From Clostridiales bacterium (GTDB taxonomy: Bacteria; Bacillota; Clostridia; Saccharofermentanales; Saccharofermentanaceae): a DNA stretch of 64,000 nt. The stretch lies in assembly GCA_017510605.1 (NCBI GenBank), contig JAFWMQ010000011.1, positions 90,799 to 154,798 of the forward strand, written 5' to 3'. Positions 45,112 through 54,426 of the stretch are shown here, in pieces. Position numbers and translations under genes: made by a program. Each line of letters opens with the position of its first letter. Within the stretch, counting starts at the first letter, position 1. The notes under the pieces are model-generated. The model had not been told where the DNA came from and did no database searches. It saw only the letters and a list, made by a program, of their open reading frames with translations.

Positions 45112-46713
45112 ATGCTTAAAGTAATGCTTGTTGATGACGAACCTTATATCCTTCAGGGTCTTCAGGTTATTATCGATTGGGAGAGCGGCGGTTTTGAGAT
45201 AGCCGCAACATGCTCCAACGGAAAAGAAGCATTAAAGTATTTGAGCGAGAATCATGTGGATCTCATCATCTCTGATATACGGATGCCTGAAATGACAGGT
45301 CTTGAGCTTCTTGAGACTGTAAAGAAAGAGAAAATATCGGATGCTGCATTTGTTCTGCTTACCGGATACGATGATTTTGCGTATACACAGAGGGCGATCA
45401 GAAACGGCTGCCTGGATTATATCTTAAAGCCGGTCATTGAAGAGGAACTGATAATGGTTCTTCAGAAAGTGGCTAACCTTAACAGGGAATCCATTATCCT
45501 CAAGAAAGACAGAGAGAAGATGGAAGATGCATATCTTGCAAGGATCATCCGTCACATCATTAAGGATAAATTCAACGAGGAAGATATCGATTACGCTAAT
45601 AAGCATCTCCAGCTTGCAGGCGGACTCAGGTTTATAGAGATCGAATTCGTTCACAGAGAATCAGATGAAGAAGACAGCGATTCGGATGATATGGGCATTT
45701 TACAAAGACAGCTCTGCAACGCGTGCAGGGAAGTGCTGAAGGAATACGCCAATCATTTTGCTCTTGATTTCACCTATGATGAGGATACGTACAGTGTCAG
45801 CTTTATCTATTGCGAGACCATGGCCGCCATGCGCGATATGACAGAGGCTGATTTTTTAAATGCTCTGATAAGAAAGATCGAATTGTTACTGCTCAAACCC
45901 GTGAGAATGCTATGCGGGCAGCTTGTCTCCGATATCTCCCTGCTGTCGGCATCCTATGTTTCCTGCAGAAGACTTAAGAGCATAACCGGTTTCCATAACA
46001 AAAAGAAATTGTATTTTGCTGAAGAAACGGAAGAGTCCCAGGGGCAGTACGGCGGTATCGTTCTTTGCAAGAACACAATAGATGAGATCATTGATTCGAT
46101 CGTCAAGAATGATCCGCAGGCAATAGATTCCTGTGTTGAGCGTTTATATGAAGAGCTCCAGGGCAAAGAGGGCAACATCAGGGCGTTTGACCTTAATATC
46201 AATTATCTTCTTTTCCAGCTTATTCATCTGGCGAGCGAACTTGATGATACTGTCAATCAGGAGGAGATCATCCAGTATATTTCCGATCAGGCATCGGAGG
46301 GCGTGTTCCGCAGGGGAAGCCATCAGCACCTCAAAAAGTTTGCTTTGGAATATGCTTCGTATTTATCGGAACTTCGAAAAAGCATCTCTCACGGAATCCT
46401 GGCCGAGGTCGAAGCTGAGATCAAGGAGAATTACGCTGAAAACATCAGCCTTAAGGATCTCGGAGACAAATATCATATTAACAACTCGTACCTGGGACAG
46501 ATCTTCAGGAAAAAATACGGTATGTCTTTTAAGAATTACCTGACAAATTACAGGATCAAAGAAGCTGCAAAGCAGATCATCAGTACAGATGAGAAGATCA
46601 ACCGTATTGCAGAGAACGTAGGATATAAGGACAGCGATTACTTTATCCGCAAATTCATTGAGATCATGGGCTGTACTCCTTCCAAGTACCGTAAGACCAA
46701 TCGCGGGGACTGA
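45112..46713 (+). CDS. YesN-type response regulator with AraC DNA-binding domain
   Basis: 533 aa from the ATG preceded by GAGGTGG, overlapping the kinase stop region. Receiver domain at 1-125: MLVDDEPYILQGL, phosphoacceptor Asp in LIISDIRMPEMTG, Lys in DYILKPV. A middle region of about 300 residues has no clear domain. The C-terminal 100 residues are an AraC double helix-turn-helix (NISLKDLGDKYHINNSYLGQ and IAENVGYKDSDYFIRKF). It probably activates the downstream binding protein and permease genes and perhaps the esterase-GH43 gene. Confidence 0.92.
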   Translation: MLKVMLVDDEPYILQGLQVIIDWESGGFEIAATCSNGKEALKYLSENHVDLIISDIRMPEMTGLELLETVKKEKISDAAFVLLTGYDDFAYTQRAIRNGCLDYILKPVIEEELIMVLQKVANLNRESIILKKDREKMEDAYLARIIRHIIKDKFNEEDIDYANKHLQLAGGLRFIEIEFVHRESDEEDSDSDDMGILQRQLCNACREVLKEYANHFALDFTYDEDTYSVSFIYCETMAAMRDMTEADFLNALIRKIELLLLKPVRMLCGQLVSDISLLSASYVSCRRLKSITGFHNKKKLYFAEETEESQGQYGGIVLCKNTIDEIIDSIVKNDPQAIDSCVERLYEELQGKEGNIRAFDLNINYLLFQLIHLASELDDTVNQEEIIQYISDQASEGVFRRGSHQHLKKFALEYASYLSELRKSISHGILAEVEAEIKENYAENISLKDLGDKYHINNSYLGQIFRKKYGMSFKNYLTNYRIKEAAKQIISTDEKINRIAENVGYKDSDYFIRKFIEIMGCTPSKYRKTNRGD

Positions 46714-46746
46714 TTTGATCATATTGATCACCAAACAGTATTTTTA

Positions 46747-46763
46747 TTGTGCAACATGCACAA
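46747..46763. promoter_or_regulatory. Perfect inverted repeat upstream of the binding-protein promoter
   Basis: TTGTGCA-ACA-TGCACAA, 17 bp, about 100 bp before the -35 of the solute-binding protein gene and 33 bp after the regulator stop. No T run, so a regulator site is more likely than a terminator. Confidence 0.4.
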
Positions 46764-46848
46764 GATACGCGTGCTGCATTTTGTTGGGCATGTAAAATTT
46801 ATTGCATTTTTGTAGAGTTTATCAGTTGTTTAGTTAGACTTTCTCGGG

Positions 46849-46877
46849 TTGTGGCAAAAATAGGGCAACCATATAAT
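46849..46877 (+). promoter_or_regulatory. Promoter of the solute-binding protein gene
   Basis: TTGTGG (46849-46854), 17-bp spacer, TATAAT (46872-46877). A small CTCG/CGAG hairpin lies in the leader at about 46892-46906. Confidence 0.7.
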
Positions 46878-46930
46878 CTAATTGCTAAATACTCGTTTTT
46901 AGCGAGAATCTAATTCGGGAGGTCTAGTTA

Positions 46931-48694
46931 ATGAAGACTAAGAAAATCGTTTCATTGATTCTTGGATCAATGCTTGCGGTAACATCTCTTGCTGCATGCT
47001 CTACTGGCACACCCGGCGACACTACCGCTGCTACAACCGGTGGTGATCAGCCCGCAGTAACTGATGGTGGAAAAGAAATCGTTGACTTCACAATGTTTGC
47101 AGCTATGGCAGGCAAGGAGAAGAACGAAGGAAACGAGATCAAGGAGATCATCGCTGAAAAGACTGGTGTCCGTGTTAATGAGACATGGCTCACAGGTCAG
47201 GACGCAGGCGAAGCTATCGGCTCTATCATTGCTTCAGGTAAATTACCTGACCTTATTGATGGCGGCGACGGTTCCGTAACTCTTTATGAGAACGGCTTGC
47301 TCGTAGCTTGGGATCCTTATCTTGAGAAGTATCCTAACCTTAAGGAAATGTACACAGATCAGGAGTGGGATCAGTTCCGTATGGAAGACGGCCACATTTA
47401 TTGGGCAAACGTTTTCGGTAACTCCTATCAGTACAACACAGCAACAGGCCACAACGGTGAGGCTTTCTGGATTCAGAACCGTGTACTTGAGTGGGCTAAC
47501 TATCCTAAGATCGAGACTTTGGATGAATATTTCAAGCTTCTCGAAGACTTTGCAGCAGCTAACCCTGAGCTTCCGGACGGAACACCTGTAATTCCTTACA
47601 CATGTCTCTGCGAAGACTGGAAGTATTTCTGCCTAGAGAACCCTCCGATGTTCCTCGACGGTTATCCGAATGACGGATGCGTTATCGTTAACATCGATGC
47701 AGGTATGGACAAGCCTCAGGTTGTTGACTACAACACAACAGAAACAGCTAAGATGTATTTCAAGAAGATGAACGAAGAGTACGCTAAGGGCGCTCTCGAT
47801 CCTGACTTCGCTACACAGACATACGACGAGTATATTGCTAAGCTTTCTACAGGTCGTGTTCTTGGTCTCTGCGATCAGTATTGGGATTTCGCTTACAGCA
47901 TCATGGGACCTTTCGCTTCACCTCTCGAAGCTACTGATGGAACAACATTCCGTCTCGATGAGCTCGGATGTGACTATGTACCTCTCGGCCTCGTAGCTAA
48001 GAAGGGCATGGACCAGCAGTGGCACTCTTATGATGACGAGCTTAACTGCTCATCCGGCTGCGCAGTTACAACAAGCTGCAAGGATCCTGATCTCGCATTC
48101 GCATTCCTTAGTGCACTTCTTGACCAGGATATCCACGATCTCCGTTTCTGGGGTATCGAAGGTGTTGACTATCTCGTAGACGAGAATGGTCTCTACTACA
48201 GAACAGAAGAGATGAGAGAGAACTGGAAGAGCGACAGCTACAAGGCTAAGCATACATGCGAATACTCATATTGCCCTCAGTGGATGGGTATGAGCAAGGA
48301 CGGTATCAACCGTATGCAGCCTGGCGAACAGCCTTCAGAGTTTATCGAAGGTCTCGCAGCTCCTCTTAGAAAGACATTCGAAGCTTACGGCGCTGGAACA
48401 TATGCTGAGTTCATCAATTCCAAGATCGTTGTAAATGCTCCTTGGTATCCTCTCTGGTCATGGTCAAACAGCATCAGCTCTGACACTCCTGGCGGAATCG
48501 CTTGGAAGAAGATGGGCGAGACAAAGCACCTCTGGCTGCCTACAGTAGTTATGAGTAGTGACTTTGAGGGCGATTGGGCTAACTATATGGCAGCTTACGC
48601 TGAGTGCAACCCTCAGGACTTCCTCAATGAGGCACAGGCTGAGGTTGACACAAGACTCGCTACAGCTCAGTCTTATGGTTGGACACCTACTTGA
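46931..48694 (+). CDS. Extracellular solute-binding lipoprotein (LplA/YtcQ type)
   Basis: 587 aa. Lipoprotein signal with lipobox LAAC at Cys23, a short Thr/Gly-rich linker, then a family-1 binding protein of the large type that goes with LplB/LplC permeases (KEIVDFTMFAAMAGKEKNEG, ADLIDGGDG-like KLPDLIDGGDG). It should deliver an oligosaccharide to the permeases encoded next. Codon choice resembles the ribosomal protein genes (ACA, GTT, CTC), indicating high expression, and it has its own promoter. A strong hairpin separates it from the permease genes. Confidence 0.92.
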   Translation: MKTKKIVSLILGSMLAVTSLAACSTGTPGDTTAATTGGDQPAVTDGGKEIVDFTMFAAMAGKEKNEGNEIKEIIAEKTGVRVNETWLTGQDAGEAIGSIIASGKLPDLIDGGDGSVTLYENGLLVAWDPYLEKYPNLKEMYTDQEWDQFRMEDGHIYWANVFGNSYQYNTATGHNGEAFWIQNRVLEWANYPKIETLDEYFKLLEDFAAANPELPDGTPVIPYTCLCEDWKYFCLENPPMFLDGYPNDGCVIVNIDAGMDKPQVVDYNTTETAKMYFKKMNEEYAKGALDPDFATQTYDEYIAKLSTGRVLGLCDQYWDFAYSIMGPFASPLEATDGTTFRLDELGCDYVPLGLVAKKGMDQQWHSYDDELNCSSGCAVTTSCKDPDLAFAFLSALLDQDIHDLRFWGIEGVDYLVDENGLYYRTEEMRENWKSDSYKAKHTCEYSYCPQWMGMSKDGINRMQPGEQPSEFIEGLAAPLRKTFEAYGAGTYAEFINSKIVVNAPWYPLWSWSNSISSDTPGGIAWKKMGETKHLWLPTVVMSSDFEGDWANYMAAYAECNPQDFLNEAQAEVDTRLATAQSYGWTPT

Positions 48695-48721
48695 TCATCA
48701 CAGGTTTGATTAACTAATCGT

Positions 48722-48766
48722 GTGGTGGCGACCATGGCAATAACAACTATGGTTGCCACCACTTTT
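48722..48766 (+). terminator. Intercistronic hairpin between binding protein and permeases
   Basis: GTGGTGGCGACCAT (48722-48735) pairs with ATGGTTGCCACCAC (48749-48762), 14 pairs with one wobble, followed by TTTT. A partial terminator or 3' stabiliser that would raise binding protein levels over the permeases. Confidence 0.8.
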
Positions 48767-48782
48767 AATAGGAGAGGCTAAC

Positions 48783-49751
48783 ATGGAAAATTCGATAACT
48801 AAGTCGAAGAATATTAAAGAGGTTGATATAAATAAACCGAAGTTCACTGTTAAAGAATTTAAGAGACAGTGGATACTGGTGGCAATCAGTGCCGTTTATG
48901 TCGTTTACGGTATAATCTTCTATTACCTTCCTCTCGCAGGATGGATAATGGCTTTTCAGCACTTTGTTTATGCTAAGGGTATTACCGGTTCGAAATGGGT
49001 AGGACTTGATAAGTTCAAATTCCTGTTTAACGATAAAACGTTCCTGATGGTTATCAGAAACACATTTGCAATGGGTGTACTCAACCTGTTCTTCAGTACA
49101 ATCGTTGCAATTGCTTTTGCTATTCTCTTGAACGAGGTTAGGACCAGATGGTTTAAGAAATCCATCCAGACGATTTCTTATCTCCCTCACTTCCTTTCAT
49201 GGATCATCGTTGTTGCTATTGTTCACGATGCTCTTACATCAACAGGTATCATTAACGAGATCCTTATGAAGGTGGGAATTCTAAAGCAGCCTTACGCATT
49301 TTTGGGTGATCCGAAATTGTTCTGGGGCATCGTTACTTTCAGTAACCTTTGGAAAGAAACAGGCTGGAATGCGATCATTTACCTTGCTGCTATCACCTCG
49401 ATCGATCCCTGCCTTTATGAGTCAGCATCGATCGATGGCGCAGGCCGTTTCCAGAAGATGCTTTATGTAACTCTTCCGGGTCTCCGTCCTACGATCATGA
49501 TCCTTCTCCTGATGAACATGGGTAACGTTCTCAATGCTGGATTCGAGCTTCAGTACCTCCTCGGTAACGGTCTCGTACAGAACGTATCCAGAACGATAGA
49601 TATTTATATCCTTGACTGGGCATTGGATGCACGTAACCTGGATTACTCACTCGGTACGGCAGCCGGTATCTTTAAGACCGTAGTATCTATGACGTTTATC
49701 TTAGGTTCCAACTATATCGCCAAGAAGCGTGGCGATGAGCGTCTGTTCTAA
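48783..49751 (+). CDS. LplB-type ABC sugar permease
   Basis: 322 aa from the ATG after GGAGAGG; an earlier in-frame ATG lies inside the hairpin. Six transmembrane segments. The EAA loop that docks the ATPase reads YESASIDGAGRFQKMLYVTLPGLRPT (core ASIDGAGRFQKM). The family member is LplB/YtcP-like. Confidence 0.93.
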   Translation: MENSITKSKNIKEVDINKPKFTVKEFKRQWILVAISAVYVVYGIIFYYLPLAGWIMAFQHFVYAKGITGSKWVGLDKFKFLFNDKTFLMVIRNTFAMGVLNLFFSTIVAIAFAILLNEVRTRWFKKSIQTISYLPHFLSWIIVVAIVHDALTSTGIINEILMKVGILKQPYAFLGDPKLFWGIVTFSNLWKETGWNAIIYLAAITSIDPCLYESASIDGAGRFQKMLYVTLPGLRPTIMILLLMNMGNVLNAGFELQYLLGNGLVQNVSRTIDIYILDWALDARNLDYSLGTAAGIFKTVVSMTFILGSNYIAKKRGDERLF

Positions 49752-49769
49752 GGAAGGGAGGATAGTATC

Positions 49770-50711
49770 ATGGCACAGATTGAAGAAGTTTCTTTTGAAA
49801 GAATTAAACATAAGAAAAAGATGGCAACAGAGGATTTGATCTTCTATATTTTTAATACTCTTTTCCTCTTGCTGTTTGCGTTGGTAACTCTTTATCCTAT
49901 TCTTAATACGCTCGCTTATTCATTCAACGAAGGTAATGACGCTGTAAGAGGCGGAATCCATCTTCTCCCTCGTAAGTGGTCACTGAGAAGTTATCACGAG
50001 ATCCTTTTCGAGAGACCCGGTATCCGTGTTGGTGCAAAGATCACAGTATTAAGAACAATACTCGGAACTCTTACATCTTTGGCTGCAAACGCATTGCTTT
50101 CATTCATCCTCAGCCGTAAGAAGTTCTTATTCAAGTCAAGTCTTTCACTGTTCTGGATCATTACAATGTATGCTTCAGGCGGTATGATCCCTGTACTGAT
50201 CCTCTTCAGATACCTTCACTTAACATCCAGCTTCTGGGTATACATCATCCCGGGTATGGTAAGTGCATTTAACGTAATGGTTATGAGAACATACATGCAG
50301 GGTATCCCGGATTCACTGGAAGAAGCTGCACAGCTCGAGGGTGCGGGTTACATGAGAGTATTTGTAAGCATTATCACTCCTTTGTGTAAACCGGTTTATG
50401 CGACAATCGCCTTGTTCGTTGCCGTTTATCACTGGAACTCATGGTTTGATGCTATGCTCTATAACAGATTCGATCCCCAGTACACGACGCTCCAGTATGA
50501 GCTTATGAAACTGTTGGATTCAGTCTCCGCAACAACCGGTGCATCTTCTTCGTCAGCAGCTCAGATGACCCAGGCTAACGCTAATACGATTACTCCTATT
50601 ACCGTAAGAGCAGCAGCCACGATCGCTACTATGGCACCTATCGTTGCCCTTTATCCGTTCCTTCAGAGATACTTCGTTACAGGTCTCACGATCGGCGGTG
50701 TTAAAGAGTAA
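49770..50711 (+). CDS. LplC-type ABC sugar permease
   Basis: 313 aa, six transmembrane segments. EAA loop LEEAAQLEGAGYMRVFVSII, preceded by MVMRTYMQGIPDS, as in CUT1 permeases of the LplC/YtcP family. Forms the pore with the preceding protein. No ATPase gene follows. Confidence 0.93.
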   Translation: MAQIEEVSFERIKHKKKMATEDLIFYIFNTLFLLLFALVTLYPILNTLAYSFNEGNDAVRGGIHLLPRKWSLRSYHEILFERPGIRVGAKITVLRTILGTLTSLAANALLSFILSRKKFLFKSSLSLFWIITMYASGGMIPVLILFRYLHLTSSFWVYIIPGMVSAFNVMVMRTYMQGIPDSLEEAAQLEGAGYMRVFVSIITPLCKPVYATIALFVAVYHWNSWFDAMLYNRFDPQYTTLQYELMKLLDSVSATTGASSSSAAQMTQANANTITPITVRAAATIATMAPIVALYPFLQRYFVTGLTIGGVKE

Positions 50712-50740
50712 GGCTTTAAACAAAACCTTTAATGAAACCG

Positions 50741-50772
50741 GGCTGTCTCGAATAATGGGGCAGCCCGTCTTA
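50741..50772 (+). terminator. Putative terminator after the permease genes
   Basis: GGGCTGTCTC pairs with GGGGCAGCCC (ten pairs, two wobbles) around GAATAAT. The T tail is poor (GTCTTAC), so termination may be partial. Confidence 0.6.
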
Positions 50773-50870
50773 CTGAAATACAGATAGATTAAGATTGGAT
50801 TTGTTGTAAAATATAACGGTTGTCTGAAGATTGGAAGGCGACAGAAAGATTTACAGGTAACAGTCAACGA

Positions 50871-52376
50871 ATGAATATATTAAAACCTGACAGCCCGGTT
50901 ATGGATTTCCTGGGCACGGTGGCGGATCTTATTATCCTGAACCTGCTCTTCATTATCTGCAGTCTGCCGATAGTTACTTTTGGCGCGGCATATTCCGCCA
51001 AGTACTATGTTGCAATGAAAAAAGTCAGGGGCGAAGATTCAGGTACGATCGTTCCGTTCTTCAAAGCCTTTAAACGCAATTTTAAGCAGTCAACGGTAGT
51101 CTGGTTAATCATGCTGATCGCATTCGCGCTCATCGGTCTTGACTGGCAGTGGATAATATATAACGGCTGGAGCAACACACCGGTGCTCTATAAGGTCGGC
51201 ATAATCGCTTTCAGTATTTTCGCGCTGCTTATGACCATCTCGATCTTCCCGACGATCGCCAGATATGAGATGAAGACAACAGAGCTCTTCAAAGCGGCTT
51301 TGATCTTCGTCATAATAAGATTTATCCCGCTTATTCTGATCGCGGCACTTATGGTCGGTTCTGTCGTGGCTTGTCTGTGGTATGCCCAGTGGTTCCCGCT
51401 GATATATGTTTTCTGTTCGACCACGATCACATATTTCCTTTGTGTCGTCTTTATCAAACAGTTTGATAAACTTGAGAAGAACCAGGCTGAGAAGCTTAAG
51501 GCTTTACAGGAATCGGTTGAATATGATCCTGAAACTGACGCAGCCGGGAACATTTCTTTGGCAGCAGCGAAAAAAGACGTCCGGGAACTTGAGAAGGAAC
51601 TCATGAAGCCTGATGAGAAAGAAGTTGTTTCAGGCAATAGGGTAACAAGATTTTTCAAGACAGAGAAAAAGAAGCTTAAAGGTCTTACAGCAAAGCAAAA
51701 GGCATTGTACTTTGCACAGTATTATCTTCCCGGCACTATCCTTGTTGTCTTACTGATAGCTGCGGTCGGATGGTACAGTTATGATGTTTATAAAGATAAG
51801 ATGAGAGTCCTCGGAGGAGGCCTGATCAACTGCTATTTATCTGATGAAGGCAAAGACTACGCAACTTCAGGATTCCTCTCATGGGGCGGCTACTCAAAAA
51901 ACAGAACAGCAGCTGTTCTCGATGCAGAAGACCTGAACTTCTCGAATAATGCCGAATACGAGAGCAAGTACCTTGAGGTTGCCTTAAGGGCTTCATTGCT
52001 GACAGGAACATATGATTACCTGATCATGCGCGAGGATGCAGTTTACAATTACTCCACTCCTGATTATTTCCAGGATATGTCCCAACTGGTCAATATGGAA
52101 AACTTCTCGGATGAAGATTTCTACTACTATGTTGCTACGGAAGAGGAGAAGGCTAAGAATTCAAAGGGAATCTCTTTAAGGGATATCTTTAACGGCGGAG
52201 ACGAAGAAGATGAAGACCGTCCCGTTCCGCTTGCCCTGAAGCTGACTGACGAGATAGAAGAAAAACTCGGACTTGATGAGCAATATGATTACTATATCGC
52301 CTTTGCCTACTCTACCAGTTCAAACGGCAATGATGATTATCTTAAGTTTATCGAGTACCTTTTCGGTAAGTGCTGA
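50871..52376 (+). CDS. DUF624 (YesL-type) membrane protein fused to extra transmembrane/ectodomain
   Basis: 501 aa from the ATG at 50871, where the usual DUF624 start MNILKPDSPVMDFLG is found; a TTG 51 bp upstream is possible but extends the family N-terminus. Residues 1-205 are DUF624 with five or six transmembrane helices (core FGAAYSAKYYVAMKKVRGED). A charged coiled-coil-like segment (about 205-275) follows, then a further transmembrane helix (GTILVVLLIAAVGWYSYDVY, about 290-310) and an ectodomain of about 190 residues rich in Tyr, Asp and Glu. DUF624 proteins are normally about 200-220 aa. Role unknown; linked to the YesMN/LplBC system by position. Confidence 0.83.
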   Translation: MNILKPDSPVMDFLGTVADLIILNLLFIICSLPIVTFGAAYSAKYYVAMKKVRGEDSGTIVPFFKAFKRNFKQSTVVWLIMLIAFALIGLDWQWIIYNGWSNTPVLYKVGIIAFSIFALLMTISIFPTIARYEMKTTELFKAALIFVIIRFIPLILIAALMVGSVVACLWYAQWFPLIYVFCSTTITYFLCVVFIKQFDKLEKNQAEKLKALQESVEYDPETDAAGNISLAAAKKDVRELEKELMKPDEKEVVSGNRVTRFFKTEKKKLKGLTAKQKALYFAQYYLPGTILVVLLIAAVGWYSYDVYKDKMRVLGGGLINCYLSDEGKDYATSGFLSWGGYSKNRTAAVLDAEDLNFSNNAEYESKYLEVALRASLLTGTYDYLIMREDAVYNYSTPDYFQDMSQLVNMENFSDEDFYYYVATEEEKAKNSKGISLRDIFNGGDEEDEDRPVPLALKLTDEIEEKLGLDEQYDYYIAFAYSTSSNGNDDYLKFIEYLFGKC

Positions 52377-52382
52377 TATTGC

Positions 52383-52411
52383 TTGACAATAAACGCACTC
52401 CCTAATATAAT
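52383..52411 (+). promoter_or_regulatory. Promoter of rpmH
   Basis: Perfect consensus: TTGACA (52383-52388), 17-bp spacer, TATAAT (52406-52411), about 93 bp before rpmH. Confidence 0.92.
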
Positions 52412-52503
52412 TTTCAGGTTATATTAAGATTGTCGTATTATGCGCTGCCGCCAGAAACGCGGGTGTGCAACTTTAAGAAAACAACGATCCGGAGGATTAT
52501 ATT

Positions 52504-52641
52504 ATGGCAAAAATGACTTTCCAGCCCAAGAAGAGACAGAGGGCAAAGGTTCACGGCTTCAGAGCAAGAATGGAGACAGCTAACGGCCGTAAGGTTCTTG
52601 CTGCAAGAAGAGCCAAGGGCAGAAAGAGAATTGCGGTCTGA
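52504..52641 (+). CDS. rpmH: Large ribosomal subunit protein bL34
   Basis: 45 aa: [19 protein letters not shown] and the C-terminal [18 protein letters not shown] are diagnostic. Ribosome site GGAGG. It leads the rpmH-rnpA-yidD-yidC-jag cluster. Confidence 0.97.
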   Translation: MAKMTFQPKKRQRAKVHGFRARMETANGRKVLAARRAKGRKRIAV

Positions 52642-52669
52642 TCTTTAAGACCGTGTTCGCAATCTCGCT

Positions 52670-53047
52670 TTGAAATCGGTAGCGCTCAGATTCAATTTTG
52701 AATTCAACAGGGTTTACCGGTATGGGAAATTCGCAACCGGCAGATACCTGTCGGTTCATGTGCTTAAAAGACGAGAGGGAACCACACAAAGCGGTTATAA
52801 AGTAGATCCTGCCTTAAGACGGACCGGCTTTTGCGCAAACAAGAAAGAACTCGGCGCAGTCGGAAGAAATCATGCCAGGCGTCTGATGAGGGAATCCTAT
52901 AGACATTATGAAGACAGGCTTCCCGAAGGATATGATTACGTTTTTACTTTAAAGACCAAGGGTGGTATGCCCGATTATCATTCATTAAGTGCAGATATGG
53001 GGAAATGCCTTGCCAGGCTAGATCTTATAGATGGTGTATCCGCATGA
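52670..53047 (+). CDS. rnpA: Ribonuclease P protein component
   Basis: 125 aa from a TTG start at 52670. The N-terminal [20 protein letters not shown] and the RNR motif region [17 protein letters not shown] match RnpA, which assists the RNase P ribozyme in tRNA 5' maturation. The ribosome site is weak. Stop overlaps the yidD start (ATGA). Confidence 0.93.
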   Translation: MKSVALRFNFEFNRVYRYGKFATGRYLSVHVLKRREGTTQSGYKVDPALRRTGFCANKKELGAVGRNHARRLMRESYRHYEDRLPEGYDYVFTLKTKGGMPDYHSLSADMGKCLARLDLIDGVSA

Positions 53048-53256
53048 TTCGAAAAGCCTTAATAGGAATGGTTCGCTGGTATCAGAAGCATATTTCTCCT
53101 GCAATAGGACCTCATTGTAAGTATCAACCGACTTGTTCCCAATACATGATCGATGCATTGACAAAGTACGGTGTCTTTAAGGGAGGACTTATGGGAATAT
53201 GGCGTATATTGCGGTGCAATCCTTTTTCGAAAGGCGGATATGATCCCGTCAGATAA
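53044..53256 (+). CDS. yidD: Membrane protein insertion efficiency factor YidD
   Basis: 70 aa from the ATG overlapping the rnpA stop. [23 protein letters not shown] and [12 protein letters not shown] are the family signatures. Aids YidC-dependent membrane insertion. Confidence 0.95.
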   Translation: MIRKALIGMVRWYQKHISPAIGPHCKYQPTCSQYMIDALTKYGVFKGGLMGIWRILRCNPFSKGGYDPVR

Positions 53257-53289
53257 GCAAAAAGCATTTTTTAGAACCGGAGTTCAATA

Positions 53290-54399
53290 ATGGGAGATAT
53301 TATATTTCAGTTATCAATTCTCGACCCGCTGTACACATTGTTCGGCTGGCTTACGAGAGTTCTTTTTAACTTCTTCGGTAATTATGGTTTAGCTATTATT
53401 TTCCTTACCATAATCATCAGAGGAGCACTTATCCCGCTGAATATCAGATCGCAGAAGTCCATGCTTAAGATGCAGGCTTTGAGCGGTAAACAGGCTGAAC
53501 TTCAGCGCCAGTATGGTGATGACAAAGAGGCATATCAGGAAGCTTTCATGCAGATGCAGAAGGAGAATGGTGCGGGCGGCCTTTCAGGATGCCTTCTTCC
53601 GTTCCTCCAGTTATTCTTTATCTGGCCTATTTACCGAATCGTCAGCGGACCTTTGATCTACCTTTCACAGGTAAGCAAAGATAATATTGAGGCGATGATC
53701 AATCTCGGTAACAGATTTGGCGAGAGCGGTATTTTTGAGGGCCGTGTCGGAGTTGATATCCATATCGGTCTTATCAAAGCTCTTAATGAGAATGCACAGT
53801 TCCTGAAAGAATGTATCGACCAGGGACTTATCAGACTCGATCAGATGATTGATCTTCACTTCCTCGGCATGGATCTTACGGTTACACCCGCATGGAATCC
53901 TTTTGTAATCGCAAAGGATCCCAAGACATATCTTCCCATGCTCATCATTCCGGTCCTTGTTGTAGTTACGAATATTGTCGTAATGCAGCTTACAAAGATC
54001 ATGAAGCCCGGCTGGAAGGAAGAGGAAGAAGCTAAGAAGCGCGCCAAGATGAATCCTGCAAGAGCGGGTCAGGCCGGTGACGGCAAGGGCGCGGCAGAAG
54101 ACGTTACCCAGAACACGATGAAGATGATGAACTGGATGATGCCGATCCTTATGCTCGTAACGACTTTCACAATGCCTGCGGCAATGGGTCTTTACTGGAT
54201 CATTTCAGGACTTATGAGCATTATCACAAGTGTTATCGTTTATTACATGTTCACCAAGCCGTATGAGGCTAAGAAAGCCGAGATAGAGGCTAAGAAGAAT
54301 GCCGTATTTAAGAAGTCAGGCAAGGCTGCACTCGCAGGCGCTGACGGCGGAGTTGACGCTGATACTCCCAAGAAGAACGGCAAGAAAAAAAAGAATTAA
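53290..54399 (+). CDS. yidC: Membrane protein insertase YidC
   Basis: 369 aa. Five transmembrane segments of the YidC/Oxa1/SpoIIIJ core: the first after residue 10, then NYGLAIIFLTIIIRGALIPL with the conserved Arg in the groove, LSGCLLPFLQLFFIWPIYR, and paired helices near 215-235 and 280-320. The lipoprotein signal found in Bacillus SpoIIIJ is absent. The loop at about 245-275 is charged, and the tail is Lys-rich (KKNGKKKKN). Confidence 0.95.
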   Translation: MGDIIFQLSILDPLYTLFGWLTRVLFNFFGNYGLAIIFLTIIIRGALIPLNIRSQKSMLKMQALSGKQAELQRQYGDDKEAYQEAFMQMQKENGAGGLSGCLLPFLQLFFIWPIYRIVSGPLIYLSQVSKDNIEAMINLGNRFGESGIFEGRVGVDIHIGLIKALNENAQFLKECIDQGLIRLDQMIDLHFLGMDLTVTPAWNPFVIAKDPKTYLPMLIIPVLVVVTNIVVMQLTKIMKPGWKEEEEAKKRAKMNPARAGQAGDGKGAAEDVTQNTMKMMNWMMPILMLVTTFTMPAAMGLYWIISGLMSIITSVIVYYMFTKPYEAKKAEIEAKKNAVFKKSGKAALAGADGGVDADTPKKNGKKKKN

Positions 54400-54426
54400 T
54401 TTTGGCTCGAAGGAGGCCTTGTATAT

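Noticed and set aside
52412..52503. Replication origin upstream of rpmH
   Set aside because: The gene set suggested it, but no DnaA-box cluster or AT-rich unwinding element is visible and dnaA is absent.
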